A DNA stretch of 64,000 bases from Scopulibacillus daqui. GTDB lineage: Bacteria > Bacillota > Bacilli > Bacillales > Sporolactobacillaceae. The position numbers and the translations under genes are program-made. Numbering within the stretch: the stretch's first letter is position 1; every line of letters starts with the position of its first letter. The notes beneath the pieces are model-generated. The model did no database searches, was not told the origin of the DNA, and saw nothing but the letters and a program-made list of their open reading frames with translations. This document shows, one piece after another, positions 16,439 to 26,101 of the stretch. Location: positions 1-64,000 of the forward strand of contig NZ_JAFBER010000007.1 of NCBI RefSeq assembly GCF_016908855.1, given 5' to 3'.

Positions 16439-17935
16439 ATGGTCACATCAACAAAAACAGCATACCTCAATTTTATTGATGGGAAATGGCAGCCGGCGAA
16501 AAGCGGTGAAACTGTTGAAAATGTTAATCCGGCTAATGGCGAGGTGATTGGTCTCGTAACCGTATCATCTGAAAAGGAAATAGACGATGCCGTCAAAGCA
16601 GCAAAAAAAGCTCAAAAAACCTGGAGATTGGTTCCCGCTCCGGCTCGCGGAGAATACCTATTTCGAATTGGCGACTTATTAAAGCAAAAAAAAGAAATGC
16701 TGGCGCGGCTTTTAACTCAAGAGATGGGAAAAGTGATCGACGAAGCCCGCGGTGAGGTCCAAGAGGCTATTGACATGGCATATTATATGGCTGGAGAAGG
16801 TCGCCGGCTCTTCGGCCAAACGGTGCCTTCCGAGCTTCCAAATAAACATGCAATGAGCATGCGTGTACCAGTTGGTGTTGCTGGTCTGATTACGCCTTGG
16901 AACTTTCCAATTGCTATCGCCAGCTGGAAGATCTTCCCTGCCCTTATCGGCGGTAATACAGTAGTCTGGAAACCAGCAACGGATACACCTGCTCTCGCTT
17001 ACGAATTTGCAAAAATTTTCGAAGAGGCAGATTTGCCGAAAGGTGTTGTTAATCTTGTATACGGTTCTGGCAGCACTGTCGGCCAAGCAATGGTTGAACA
17101 TCCTGATATTGATATTATTTCCTTTACAGGCTCTACAGAAACCGGAAGCAAAATATCCGGGCGGGCCAGTGAGTTATTAAAGCGCGTTTCCCTTGAAATG
17201 GGCGGTAAAAACGCCATTATTGTCATGGACGATGCCGATCTTGATTTGGCTGTTGACGGCATTGTTTGGAGCGCTTTCGGCACTTCCGGACAACGTTGTA
17301 CAGCTTGCAGCCGCCTCATTGTTCATGAAGGCATCAAAGAAAAGCTGGAGTCTCTTTTGGTCAAAAGAATTGGGGAGCTCAAATTAGGCAACGGCCTTAA
17401 TGAAGATATAGATGTCGGACCTGTCATTTCAAAGCGCGCACTGCAACAGATCGATGAATATGTGCAAATCGGCAAACAAGAAGGCGCAACACTTCTTTGC
17501 GGCGGCCGGATCGCTGATAAAGGCGAATTATCTAAAGGGCACTATTATGAACCGACCCTCTTCACCGATGTTAATCGAAATATGAGAATCGCCAAAGAAG
17601 AAATTTTCGGCCCTGTGCTCTCCTTAATTCCTGTATCCAGCTTAGAAGAAGCCATTGAAATCAATAATGAAACGAATTATGGCCTATCAAGCGCCATTTT
17701 CACCAATGACACGAATAACACTTTTACTGCCATGCGCGATCTTGATACAGGCATTGTTTATATTAATGCCGGAACGACCGGTGCTGAAATTCATTTGCCT
17801 TTCGGCGGAACGAAGCATACAGGCAACGGCCACAGGGATTCCGGAACAGCCGCTTTAGACGTATTTACTGAATGGCGCGCTGTTTATGTAGATTACAGCG
17901 GCAGCTTGCAAAGAGCGCAAATTGATAATAATTAA
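16439..17935 (+). CDS. NAD(P)-dependent aldehyde dehydrogenase, candidate 2-aminoadipate semialdehyde dehydrogenase
   Basis: This is a 498-residue ALDH with all key elements: ITPWNFPIA, the cofactor lysine in [17 protein letters not shown], the general-base Glu in LEMGGKN (about residue 252) and the nucleophile Cys in GQRCTACSR (about residue 286). The C-terminal segment [19 protein letters not shown] is more like the antiquitin/semialdehyde group than betaine aldehyde dehydrogenases. The next gene makes 2-aminoadipate 6-semialdehyde, so oxidation of that product is the likely job; glutarate semialdehyde may be a second substrate, since no other ALDH is present. AAGGAGG precedes the start; promoter and operator are listed separately. 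Confidence 0.85.
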   Translation: MVTSTKTAYLNFIDGKWQPAKSGETVENVNPANGEVIGLVTVSSEKEIDDAVKAAKKAQKTWRLVPAPARGEYLFRIGDLLKQKKEMLARLLTQEMGKVIDEARGEVQEAIDMAYYMAGEGRRLFGQTVPSELPNKHAMSMRVPVGVAGLITPWNFPIAIASWKIFPALIGGNTVVWKPATDTPALAYEFAKIFEEADLPKGVVNLVYGSGSTVGQAMVEHPDIDIISFTGSTETGSKISGRASELLKRVSLEMGGKNAIIVMDDADLDLAVDGIVWSAFGTSGQRCTACSRLIVHEGIKEKLESLLVKRIGELKLGNGLNEDIDVGPVISKRALQQIDEYVQIGKQEGATLLCGGRIADKGELSKGHYYEPTLFTDVNRNMRIAKEEIFGPVLSLIPVSSLEEAIEINNETNYGLSSAIFTNDTNNTFTAMRDLDTGIVYINAGTTGAEIHLPFGGTKHTGNGHRDSGTAALDVFTEWRAVYVDYSGSLQRAQIDNN

Positions 17936-18002
17936 AGAAAAAATGAGGTTTTCCTAAAAATCTATATCAATCACTCTAAAATAATGCGGGGAGGAATCAA
18001 TC

Positions 18003-19184
18003 ATGAAGGTTGCTGTATTAGGTGCAGGTTTAATGGGTAAAGAAGCGGCTCGTGATCTTGTTAATTCCAGCGGTGTCGATCAAGTCATTATTGCTGATGT
18101 TGATCAGCAAAAAGCTGATGGCGTCGTTCAAACGCTTAACAGTCCGAAAATTTCTTCTGCTTACATTAATGCCAAAGATGAAGAACAATTAGCGAATTTT
18201 ATGAAGGATTTCGATGTCGTTATTAATGCTTTATTTTATACATTTAATGAAACAGTCGCAAAGACAGCTGTTAAGGTTGGTGTAAATTTATGCGATCTTG
18301 GCGGTCACATCGGACATGCAACAGATAAAGTATTAGCATTAAACAATAATGCCCAAGAAGCCGGCGTAACCCTTATTCCTGACTTAGGCGTTGCCCCGGG
18401 AATGATCAATATTTTATCCGGTTACGGCGTCAGCAAGCTTGATAAAGCTGAATCTATAAAAATTTTGGTCGGCGGCATTCCAGTAAGGCCTGAACCGCCG
18501 TTTGAATATAATCATGTTTTCTCAATGGAAGGCGTCTTTGACCATTATACTGATGAATCTCTCGTCATTCGTGACGGAAAGAAAATGTTCGTTCCTTCTC
18601 TTTCTGAAATTGAAACCGTTTATTTCGAACAATTCGGACCATTAGAGGCTTTCCATACAGCGGGCGGAACTTCCACGCTTTCACAAAGCTACTCTGATCT
18701 AAAAAACCTTGAATATAAAACCATCCGTTATCCGGGTCATGCTGAAAAATTCCAGCTGCTTGTTGACCTTAATTTAACTAGACGCGATTATGAAGTTGAA
18801 GTGAACGGAACAAAAGTCAAACCTCGAGAAGTTATGCTTAAAGTCCTTGATCCTATTGTCGATCTTAAGGACAAAGATGATGTTGTTCTGCTTCGTGTCA
18901 TTGTCTCAGGTACAAAGGACGGCGAACAACACACTTATTCATATGAAATGACAACATTTAATGATAAAATTAATCATGTAACAGCTATGGCGCGGTCAAC
19001 AGCTTATACGATTTCTGTTGTTGCTCAAATGATTGCTAACGGCACAATTACCAAAAAAGGCGTTTATCCGCCTGAACAAATTGTACCTGGCGACTATTAT
19101 ATTGAAGAAATGAAAAAACGCGGTGTCATGATTAAAGAATCTGTTGAAAGAACATCAGTAGCACAAGTCACCGCTTCAAATTAA
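18003..19184 (+). CDS. lysDH: L-lysine 6-dehydrogenase (saccharopine dehydrogenase family)
   Basis: This 393-residue protein starts with the Rossmann motif [15 protein letters not shown] and then has [42 protein letters not shown] and [18 protein letters not shown]. This pattern matches, as I remember it, Geobacillus stearothermophilus lysine 6-dehydrogenase (EC 1.4.1.18) along its full length rather than saccharopine reductases. The enzyme oxidatively deaminates the lysine epsilon-amine with NAD, giving 2-aminoadipate 6-semialdehyde (cyclising to piperideine-6-carboxylate) and ammonia. It lies 67 bases behind the aldehyde dehydrogenase on the same transcript and is followed by a terminator. 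The start has GGGGAGG about 8 bases upstream. Confidence 0.85.
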   Translation: MKVAVLGAGLMGKEAARDLVNSSGVDQVIIADVDQQKADGVVQTLNSPKISSAYINAKDEEQLANFMKDFDVVINALFYTFNETVAKTAVKVGVNLCDLGGHIGHATDKVLALNNNAQEAGVTLIPDLGVAPGMINILSGYGVSKLDKAESIKILVGGIPVRPEPPFEYNHVFSMEGVFDHYTDESLVIRDGKKMFVPSLSEIETVYFEQFGPLEAFHTAGGTSTLSQSYSDLKNLEYKTIRYPGHAEKFQLLVDLNLTRRDYEVEVNGTKVKPREVMLKVLDPIVDLKDKDDVVLLRVIVSGTKDGEQHTYSYEMTTFNDKINHVTAMARSTAYTISVVAQMIANGTITKKGVYPPEQIVPGDYYIEEMKKRGVMIKESVERTSVAQVTASN

Positions 19185-19213
19185 TTATAGGATCGCTCTA
19201 TTATTCGCTTTCT

Positions 19214-19246
19214 CCTCACCAAGGCTTGCTTGGTGAGGTGTCTTTT
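19214..19246 (+). terminator. Terminator after lysDH
   Basis: A perfect 9-bp stem ctcaccaag/cttggtgag with a 5-base loop, then gtgtctttt. Confidence 0.75.
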
Positions 19247-19329
19247 ATAAATGCCTTCATCTCACAAAGCTTGCCAATCGATCATTTATTTTTAATACGG
19301 TACAGTTATTTCAGAAAGGACATCACATT

Positions 19330-20103
19330 ATGAATCAAAGTGTCCTTAAAGCACTTGATATTTTAGATTTATTTATCAAACAGCATGATATGACCCTCAG
19401 CGACATTTCAAAAAAACTAGATATGCCGAAGCCTACAGCATATCGATTGATCAGCGCTTTAGAGTCGCGCGGCGTTCTTCATAAGCAAAAGTATTCCGAA
19501 CACGATATCCGCTATACGCTGGGCCTAAAACTATTGGAACTTGGAAATATTGTCAGCGAACAGCTTGAAACAAGAAAAATCGCTTACCCTCATATGGAGG
19601 CTCTGTGCCAAAAAATAAACGAAGTCGTCCACCTCGTCATCATTGATCAATTCGAAGGTGTTTATATTGAAAAAGTAGAAAGCAATCAAACGCTTCGGCT
19701 TCATACGAGAATCGGCAAACGTTCCCCCCTCCATATTGGTTCCGGTCCTAAATTGCTGCTGGCTTATCAAGGACAAGATTTTATTGAAGATTACCTGCAA
19801 ACTTCGCATTTTTCCAATGTCTCTGAACCATTTTCTATGGCTGCAAAATCCGAAATCAAAAAAGAAATCGCCGGTATTTTACAGAATGGTTATGCTGTCA
19901 GTTACGGTGAGCAAGATGCGGAAACCATCGGCATTTCTTACCCGGTGCGGGATCATACCGGTCAAGTTTGCGCTTCGCTTGCAGTCAGCGGACCGACAAT
20001 TCGTTTTTTCGGGGAACGAGGGCAGCAAATTCAAGAAGAAACCAAAAAGACCGCTCAAGCCATTTCAAAAGATTTAGGGTATAAAAAGAGAGAAGACATA
20101 TAA
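19330..20103 (+). CDS. IclR-family transcriptional regulator of the lysine cluster
   Basis: This 257-residue protein has an N-terminal winged helix-turn-helix (residues 1-65: LKALDILDLFI, LSDISKKLDMPKPTAYRLISAL) and a C-terminal IclR effector domain with LHTRIGKRSPLHIGSGPKLLLA and ISYPVRDHTGQVCASLAVSG. IclR proteins bind short palindromes and respond to small acids. Its central place between three catabolic operons and the two identical operator cores make it the likely local regulator; the inducer may be a pathway acid such as 2-aminoadipate or glutarate (inference). A spacer with its own terminator separates it from lysDH. Confidence 0.85.
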   Translation: MNQSVLKALDILDLFIKQHDMTLSDISKKLDMPKPTAYRLISALESRGVLHKQKYSEHDIRYTLGLKLLELGNIVSEQLETRKIAYPHMEALCQKINEVVHLVIIDQFEGVYIEKVESNQTLRLHTRIGKRSPLHIGSGPKLLLAYQGQDFIEDYLQTSHFSNVSEPFSMAAKSEIKKEIAGILQNGYAVSYGEQDAETIGISYPVRDHTGQVCASLAVSGPTIRFFGERGQQIQEETKKTAQAISKDLGYKKREDI

Positions 20104-20120
20104 GCTATGTCTCCTCTCTT
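20086..20120. terminator. Bidirectional terminator between iclR gene and acyl-CoA dehydrogenase
   Basis: A 15-bp stem with one mismatch (20086-20100 with 20106-20120) lies between convergent genes; its left arm covers the last codons of the regulator. Confidence 0.75.
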
Positions 20121-20134
20121 GTTTCAAAGATCAT

Positions 20135-21346
20135 TTATTTTAGTTTTTCATACTGTTCGCTGAACGGCCATTTTGGAAGCATTTTCCGAAGCGGCTTATC
20201 TTTACGGTATCCGAGAACATATTCCGCTTGCATAATCGTATGAATTTCCCTAGTTCCTTCGTAAATCACCGGCGCTTTTGAATTTCGCAAATGTCTCTCT
20301 ACTGGGTATTCATTCGAGTAGCCGTAAGCGCCATGGATTTGAACAGCATCATTAGCCGATTCATTAGCAAAATTGCATGCCTGCCATTTGGCAAGAGACG
20401 TTTCCCTTGTATTGCGGACACCTTCATTTTTCAGTTCTCCGGCACGGTAGACAAGTAAACGCGCCATTTGCAGCTTCGCTTCCATATTAGCAATCATTTG
20501 TTGGACAAGTTGGTGTTTGCCGATTTCTTCACCAAAGGTTTTCCGCTCATGACAATACTCAACACTTGCTTCAAGACAAGCCATGATGATGCCGCAAGCG
20601 CCTGCCGCTACAGTAAATCGGCCGTTGTCAAGAGCCGACATGGCAATTTTAAAACCTTCCCCTTCTTCCCCTAATAGGTTTTCTTTAGGAACCCTGACAT
20701 TGTCAAAGAAAATCTGTCCAGTATTGCCTGCGCGAATACCCAGTTTCCCCTTTATCGCTTTTGACGAGAAGCCCGGCATCGTGCGTTCAACAATAAACGC
20801 CGAAATCCCTTTATGAACTTTTTCTTTATCTGTATAAGCAAAGACAATGAAATGATCGGCAAGGTCACAAAGAGAAATCCATGTTTTTTCGCCGTTTAGT
20901 ATGTAATCATCGCCGTCACGAACAGCAGTTGTCCGCATCGCTTTAACGTCTGATCCTGCATTCGGCTCCGTCAGACCAAAGGCTGCGAGCTTCTCACCCT
21001 TTGCCTGCGGCACCAAATATTTTTGTTTTTGCTGTTCATTGCCCCATTGCAGGAGCGTCATGCTATTTAATCCCGTATGAACGGATACAGCTGTTCGGAA
21101 GGCAGTGTCGCCTCTTTCAAGTTCCTCGCAAACAATTGCCAAAGAGTTGTAGTCCATGCCGCTGCCGCCGTATTCTTCAGGGATACACACTCCCATTAAA
21201 TTCAATTCAGCCAATCTTTTGAAAATATTTGTGTCAACATGGCCATTCGCATCCCATTCACCTATGTAAGGTATAATTTCTTTATCAACAAATTGCCGGA
21301 CCATTTTTCTTAACATTTCTTGTTCTTCAGAGAATTTAAAATCCAT
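20135..21346 (-). CDS. Acyl-CoA dehydrogenase, candidate glutaryl-CoA dehydrogenase
   Basis: This 403-residue FAD-dependent acyl-CoA dehydrogenase has FGLTEPNAGSDVKAM and KTWISLCDLADHFIVFA (FAD/substrate loops), RKTFGEEIGKHQLVQ, and the catalytic base Glu in VIYEGTREIHTI (about residue 363). The segment FRTAVSVHTGL aligns with the YRSAMSV segment of human glutaryl-CoA dehydrogenase, whose Arg binds the distal carboxylate; that Arg is kept here. Together with the preceding glutarate CoA-transferase-like gene (13-base gap), this supports glutaryl-CoA to crotonyl-CoA plus CO2. A non-decarboxylating or other short-chain dehydrogenase remains possible. Confidence 0.8.
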   Translation of the reverse strand: MDFKFSEEQEMLRKMVRQFVDKEIIPYIGEWDANGHVDTNIFKRLAELNLMGVCIPEEYGGSGMDYNSLAIVCEELERGDTAFRTAVSVHTGLNSMTLLQWGNEQQKQKYLVPQAKGEKLAAFGLTEPNAGSDVKAMRTTAVRDGDDYILNGEKTWISLCDLADHFIVFAYTDKEKVHKGISAFIVERTMPGFSSKAIKGKLGIRAGNTGQIFFDNVRVPKENLLGEEGEGFKIAMSALDNGRFTVAAGACGIIMACLEASVEYCHERKTFGEEIGKHQLVQQMIANMEAKLQMARLLVYRAGELKNEGVRNTRETSLAKWQACNFANESANDAVQIHGAYGYSNEYPVERHLRNSKAPVIYEGTREIHTIMQAEYVLGYRKDKPLRKMLPKWPFSEQYEKLK

Positions 21347-21358
21347 TTAAATCAACTC

Positions 21359-22546
21359 CTATATAATTTTTTGATCTTTTAGAACTTGGCATTCTTCTTC
21401 AGATATGCCTAATTGCTGCAAAATTTCATCCGTATGTTCCCCCACCATTGGCGGCGGGAGTTCATATGAAACTTTAGTTCTCGACATTTTCAGCGGGCTT
21501 CCGACCATTGAAATTTTTTCGCCGTTTGTATGATCCATTTCGATGACCATCTCGCGCGCCATGACGTGCCGATCATTAAAAACTTCATCAATATTTTGAA
21601 TTGGCGCGCAGGGAATCCCCTTTTCTCTGAATAAATGAATCCACTTATCTGTATCATCCTGCATCAGTTTTTCATGGATTAATGCTTCTAACTCTTCCCG
21701 ATGAGACATGCGGTCGGAATTAGTGATAAACCTTGGATCCTCCTTAAGTTCAGGGGCATTAATGCAATCAGCAAACATTTGGAACTGGCGGTCATTGCCG
21801 ACGGCCACTACCATTTCTCCATCTTTGACTTTAAAAGTTTGGTACGGTGTGATATTAGGATGATAGTTTCCTAATCTTTCAGGAACTTTTCCTGATACTA
21901 AATAGTTGCTGGCGGCATTAACGAGACTGCTGATCGCTGCGTCATATAAAGAGATATCGATGGCTTGGCCGAGACCTGATTTTTCCCTTTCCAATAAGGC
22001 GGACTGTATGCCAATGTTGGCGTACAACCCCGTGAGGACGTCGGTAATAGCGACACCGACTTTCATCGGACCTGATTCCTCGGAACCTGTAATGCTCATC
22101 AAACCGCTCATCGCTTGAATGGCAAAGTCATATCCGGCAAGGTGCCTTAATGGCCCTGTTTCGCCAAAACCGCTGATATGACAATAAATCAATTCGGGAT
22201 GATCATATTTAAGAGATTCATAGTCAAGTCCCCATTTTTCCATGGTCCCTGTTTTAAAGTTATGAATTAATATATCGCTTTGTTTAATGATTTTTTTTAA
22301 AATGTCCTTGCCCTTTTCAGATTTCAAATTGAGTGTCATTGCTTTTTTATTCCGGTTTGTGCATAAATAGTAGGCGCTTTCCCCTTTTACATAGGGAGGC
22401 CCCCACCCTCTTGTATCATCGTTGCCGCCCGGGGCTTCAATTTTGATCACTTCAGCGCCCATATCGCCCAGAATCATGGTACAATAGGGGCCGGCTAATA
22501 CCCTAGTCAAATCAACGACACGAACGCCTGATAACGGGCCATGCAA
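21359..22546 (-). CDS. Family III CoA-transferase, candidate succinyl-CoA:glutarate CoA-transferase
   Basis: This is a 395-residue CaiB/BaiF-family protein. VRVVDLTRVLAGPYCTMILGD opens the fold, the string WGPPYVKGESAYYLCTNRNK closely resembles human SUGCT, and the nucleophilic Asp lies in AGYDFAIQAMSG (about residue 143). It would convert glutarate to glutaryl-CoA for the dehydrogenase encoded next. I choose the TTG at 22546, 7 bases after AAAGGAGG; the longer frame beginning TTG at 22609 lacks a ribosome site and overlaps the leader hairpin region. It is the first gene of a two-gene operon with a strong promoter and a structured leader. Confidence 0.82.
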   Translation of the reverse strand: MHGPLSGVRVVDLTRVLAGPYCTMILGDMGAEVIKIEAPGGNDDTRGWGPPYVKGESAYYLCTNRNKKAMTLNLKSEKGKDILKKIIKQSDILIHNFKTGTMEKWGLDYESLKYDHPELIYCHISGFGETGPLRHLAGYDFAIQAMSGLMSITGSEESGPMKVGVAITDVLTGLYANIGIQSALLEREKSGLGQAIDISLYDAAISSLVNAASNYLVSGKVPERLGNYHPNITPYQTFKVKDGEMVVAVGNDRQFQMFADCINAPELKEDPRFITNSDRMSHREELEALIHEKLMQDDTDKWIHLFREKGIPCAPIQNIDEVFNDRHVMAREMVIEMDHTNGEKISMVGSPLKMSRTKVSYELPPPMVGEHTDEILQQLGISEEECQVLKDQKII

Positions 22547-22735
22547 ACGAACCGCCTCCTTTATGCCGTATTCATAAAATGGATCAAGTATGCCTTGAAT
22601 CTGTTTCAAATTGAAAAATGCCAGTTACCGGCATTATTGTCGAATGCGCAGTCACTGGCATCATGACCTGAGCTGGTGACACTGGCAGGCATCACATTCA
22701 GATCTTTCAGTGCAATGTTTAAATTCATTATTTTT
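22547..22735 (-). promoter_or_regulatory. Structured leader with possible attenuator
   Basis: The roughly 190-nt leader of the CoA-transferase operon ends in a short terminator-like hairpin (22619-22635: 7-bp stem, 3-base loop, then five T on the minus strand). An upstream segment ATGCCAGT (22661-22654) is exactly complementary to the 3' arm ACTGGCAT (22626-22619), so an alternative, antiterminating fold exists. CACTGGCA is repeated at 22653-22660 and 22680-22687. I recognise no known riboswitch. Confidence 0.45.
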
Positions 22736-22740
22736 ATTAA

Positions 22741-22769
22741 ATTTTAACACTTTATGTTCTTTGTGTCAA
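22741..22769 (-). promoter_or_regulatory. Sigma-A promoter of the glutarate operon
   Basis: TTGACA (22769-22764), 17-base spacer, TAAAAT (22746-22741) on the minus strand; predicted start near 22734. Confidence 0.8.
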
Positions 22770-22904
22770 TATTATTACTTTTCCTTTTGAGCATTTCTTT
22801 TATGAGCTTGTCATATTTATAGAATAGATAAGTTCCGTTATAATGGAAATGGTTTATAGGACATTTGCAAAAGCAAACATTAAATGAAAAGTAGGTAACT
22901 TGAT

Positions 22905-23501
22905 ATGAAAGAAATAGTGATGGAATTGTTAAATTACATCATCAGCCTCGGCTACCTCGGTGTAGCTTTAGCCTTGATGATTGAAATTATTCCGAGTGAA
23001 CTCGTATTAGCCTACGGCGGATTCATGGTTTCAGTCGGCCATCTTAATTTTGCCGGCGTTGTCATTGCTGGAACTATCGGCGGTGTTATTGCACAGATTT
23101 TCTTATATTGGCTTGGGTATTACGGCGGCCGGCCAATCCTTGAGAAATACGGTAAATACTTATTAATACATAAGAAACATCTGGATTTATCAGAAATGTG
23201 GTTTGACAAGTACGGTGTCGGCGTCATATTTTTTGCTCGTTTTGTTCCTGTTGTCCGCCATGCCATTTCAATCCCGGCCGGCATTTCGAAAATGTCCCTT
23301 AATAAGTTTACATTCTTTACAATCTTAGCTATCATCCCTTGGTCTATATTATTTATATACCTCGGTGAAAAGCTGGGTCAGAACTGGGATAAGATTAAAG
23401 ATATTACCGCTCCATACGTTGACGTCATAGGCATTTTCATTATCGCAGTGTTTATTTTATTCGTTCTTGTCAAGTTCAGACAGCGAAAATTTAAACCGTA
23501 A
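22905..23501 (+). CDS. DedA-family membrane protein (YngC-like)
   Basis: This 198-residue polytopic protein of the DedA/VTT group has E-x-x-x-P-x-E-x-x-x-x-GG near the N-terminus (IEIIPSELVLAYGG) and the conserved FARFVPVVRHAISIPAG loop in the middle with two Arg. Members act as phospholipid transporters in the membrane (undecaprenyl-phosphate or phosphatidylethanolamine flippases). It is a single gene between its promoter and a strong terminator. Confidence 0.88.
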   Translation: MKEIVMELLNYIISLGYLGVALALMIEIIPSELVLAYGGFMVSVGHLNFAGVVIAGTIGGVIAQIFLYWLGYYGGRPILEKYGKYLLIHKKHLDLSEMWFDKYGVGVIFFARFVPVVRHAISIPAGISKMSLNKFTFFTILAIIPWSILFIYLGEKLGQNWDKIKDITAPYVDVIGIFIIAVFILFVLVKFRQRKFKP

Positions 23502-23549
23502 AAAAGACCAGACATTCCGCATACAATGCTTTGCGAATGTCTGGTTTTC
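23502..23549 (+). terminator. Terminator after dedA-like gene
   Basis: An 11-bp stem accagacattc/gaatgtctggt ends in ttttc. Confidence 0.8.
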
Positions 23550-23583
23550 TATATACAATAAACTTGTAAGGAGGCGCTGTAAG

Positions 23584-24954
23584 ATGAATGAAGATGTCAA
23601 AAAATACTTGCAAGACAATCGACATGCACAATTAGAACAAATGAAAGAATTTTTATCAATCCCAAGCATCAGCTCACTCTCCGAACATAAGGAAGATGTC
23701 AAGAATGCCGCGGATTGGCTGGCAAAGGCATTAAAAGAAGCTGGTGTTGAAAACGTTAAAGTGATGGAAACTGAACGCCACCCCGTCGTCTATGGCGACT
23801 GGCTGAAAGCTGAAGGAAAGCCGACTGTGCTCATCTACGGGCACTATGATGTTCAGCCTGTTGATCCATTAGAACTTTGGGAGACGCCGCCGTTTGAGCC
23901 GACCATCCGCGATGAAAAAATCTATGCCCGCGGCGCAAGCGACGACAAAGGACAAGTGTTTATGCACATTAAAATGATTGAAGCCATTCTCAAGACAAGA
24001 GGCGAACTTCCTGTCAATGTAAAATTCTGTATTGAAGGCGAGGAAGAAATCGGCAGTCCAAATCTCGATTTATTTGTAGATAAAAACCATGATCTGTTAG
24101 CAGCAGATGTATTGCTCGTTTCCGATACAAGTATGCTTGGCAAAGGAAAGCCGTCTGTCTGTTACGGACTTAGGGGGTTATGCGGGCTTCAGATTGATTT
24201 AAAGGGAACGAAAGGCGATCTTCACTCGGGAATATTCGGAGGTGCTGTGCAAAATTCAATTCACGCCCTTGTTGAACTGTTGGCGACCATGCACAATGAA
24301 AAAGGACAAGTTACTGTCGAAGGATTCTACGACCGCGTCCGGCCCTTAACAGAAGAAGAATTAAAAACCTATGAAGCATTATCAAACGATGAAAAATTGA
24401 AAGAGCAGCTTGGTGTTAAAGAGCTGTATGGTGAAGAAGGCTACTCATCGATTGCGCGGACTTGGGGACGGCCGACATTAGAGATTAATGGTATTTACGG
24501 CGGCTTCCAAGGCGAAGGGATTAAAACAGTCATTCCTTCAGAAGCGCACGCTAAAATCACCTGCCGTCTCGTACCGGATCAAGATCCTAAAGAGATTGCC
24601 GATCTAATCATTAAACATATTCATAAACATCTGCCGGCCGGCGTTACCGTTGAAACAACCCTTTTTGACCAAGCCAAACCGTTTATCACACCATATGATC
24701 ACCCGGCCATTAAAGCTGCGGGCAAAGCTTTAAAAGCAGCTTATCATGTTGACCCTACATATGCACGTATGGGCGGATCTGTTCCGATTGTAGAGACTTT
24801 CCATACAAAGCTCGGCCTGCCTGCTGTTCTTATGGGATTCGGACTGGATGAGGAAAATTTCCACGCGCCTAATGAACATTTTCATCTTGAAAACTTTGAC
24901 AAAGGGCTGATGGCACTTGTCGATTTCCTTTTTGAACTTGAACAGGCGGAGTAA
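23584..24954 (+). CDS. M20-family dipeptidase
   Basis: This is a 456-residue zinc peptidase of the M20/carnosinase type. Metal ligands are visible as YGHYDVQP (His, near residue 85), ASDDKGQ (bridging Asp), EGEEEIGS (catalytic Glu and ligand Glu, near residue 150), SDTSM, and the C-terminal His in NEHFHLENF. GDLHSGIFGG marks the lid domain. It hydrolyses dipeptides in the cytosol. The start at 23584 is set by AAGGAGG 9 bases upstream; the longer open frame runs back through the terminator and is not credible. Confidence 0.88.
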   Translation: MNEDVKKYLQDNRHAQLEQMKEFLSIPSISSLSEHKEDVKNAADWLAKALKEAGVENVKVMETERHPVVYGDWLKAEGKPTVLIYGHYDVQPVDPLELWETPPFEPTIRDEKIYARGASDDKGQVFMHIKMIEAILKTRGELPVNVKFCIEGEEEIGSPNLDLFVDKNHDLLAADVLLVSDTSMLGKGKPSVCYGLRGLCGLQIDLKGTKGDLHSGIFGGAVQNSIHALVELLATMHNEKGQVTVEGFYDRVRPLTEEELKTYEALSNDEKLKEQLGVKELYGEEGYSSIARTWGRPTLEINGIYGGFQGEGIKTVIPSEAHAKITCRLVPDQDPKEIADLIIKHIHKHLPAGVTVETTLFDQAKPFITPYDHPAIKAAGKALKAAYHVDPTYARMGGSVPIVETFHTKLGLPAVLMGFGLDEENFHAPNEHFHLENFDKGLMALVDFLFELEQAE

Positions 24955-24968
24955 CTATATAAAGCATA

Positions 24969-24999
24969 AAGCTGTTGGCGATATGTCAACAGCTTGCTT
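24969..24999 (+). terminator. Terminator after dipeptidase
   Basis: A 9-bp stem aagctgttg/caacagctt, then gctttttt. Confidence 0.8.
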
Positions 25000-25062
25000 T
25001 TTTCTAATCATTTAAAAACCTATACTATTTCGTTGGTTCATGTTTAAAATTTAAAATAAATG

Positions 25063-25950
25063 TTATTGTTTAAGTTCCCGGCAATAATTGATGACAAATG
25101 CTTTAAACCCTTCTACCGCAGGAGAAATATATTTTGATTTTCTGGAAGCCAGCCCAATTTTTCTATGGCACGTGAAATCATTTATTTCAAGCAGCGACAT
25201 GCGGTTTGGGTCTATGTCTTTTGTTTGTGGAATCATTGTGATCCCAAGACCGGCGGCTACGAGTCCGGCCAATGTCGAAACTTCTTCACCTTCAAAAACA
25301 ATTTCAGGTTTAAATTCTGATTTTTCAGTAATATTATCAAAAATAGTTCGCAAACTATACCCTTTTTTCATACATATAAAATCTTCCTCTTGCAGGTCTA
25401 ATAATGAAATTGATTGTTGATCAGCATATGGACGGCTTCGAGGCACACAAATATAAAGAGATTCTAGCAACAAATGATCCCAGTGGATATCCGGATGATA
25501 AATAGGCGGAGACGTCAGACAAAGATCAACCTCCCCATTCAGCAATTGGCGAAGTAAAATTTCAGGGCCGTTTTGAAATAGTTGAAAACGGATTTGCGGA
25601 TATTGTTTGCGATAAACCGCCACAAGTTCAGGAATTAATTCATTTCCAAGGGTGTGCAAAAAACCGATGGATACCTCCCCTTTATCAGGAGAAACCATAT
25701 CTTTTACTTCTTGCTTCCCTTCTAATATCACATTCATTGCCTTTTCAACTTTTTTTCGGAACAACCGGCCATAGCGATTCAGCTTAATTGAACGCCCCTG
25801 CCTGTCAAAAAGCGGAGCGCCAAGTTCCATTTCTAATTTTGAAATCGCCCGGCTTAGCGCCGGCTGCGAAATTGATAATTTGTCAGCTGCTTTTGTCATG
25901 TGTTCTAACTCAGCGGCTGTTTTAAAATACTCCAATTGATACCATTCCAC
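25063..25950 (-). CDS. LysR-family regulator (YybE-like)
   Basis: This 295-residue protein has the N-terminal winged HTH (MEWYQLEYFKTAAELEHMTKAADKLSISQPALSRAISKLE split over residues 1-40) and a periplasmic-binding-type effector domain with GLGITMIP near residue 230. It is divergent from an MFS exporter gene, the usual arrangement for a LysR that controls its neighbour; the yybE-yybF pair of B. subtilis looks similar. The effector is unknown. Confidence 0.85.
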   Translation of the reverse strand: MEWYQLEYFKTAAELEHMTKAADKLSISQPALSRAISKLEMELGAPLFDRQGRSIKLNRYGRLFRKKVEKAMNVILEGKQEVKDMVSPDKGEVSIGFLHTLGNELIPELVAVYRKQYPQIRFQLFQNGPEILLRQLLNGEVDLCLTSPPIYHPDIHWDHLLLESLYICVPRSRPYADQQSISLLDLQEEDFICMKKGYSLRTIFDNITEKSEFKPEIVFEGEEVSTLAGLVAAGLGITMIPQTKDIDPNRMSLLEINDFTCHRKIGLASRKSKYISPAVEGFKAFVINYCRELKQ

Positions 25951-26101
25951 GATACATCTCTCCCTTTCCGTTTGACATGCTGGACGATGTTTTAATTATA
26001 ACTGAAAGACATCAAATCAATGCAAATGATAAATTGGACTTATTGATAAGATAGGAATACCATAAAAACTGGGAACTCTATTTAAGAAAAGGTGAAATGA
26101 A

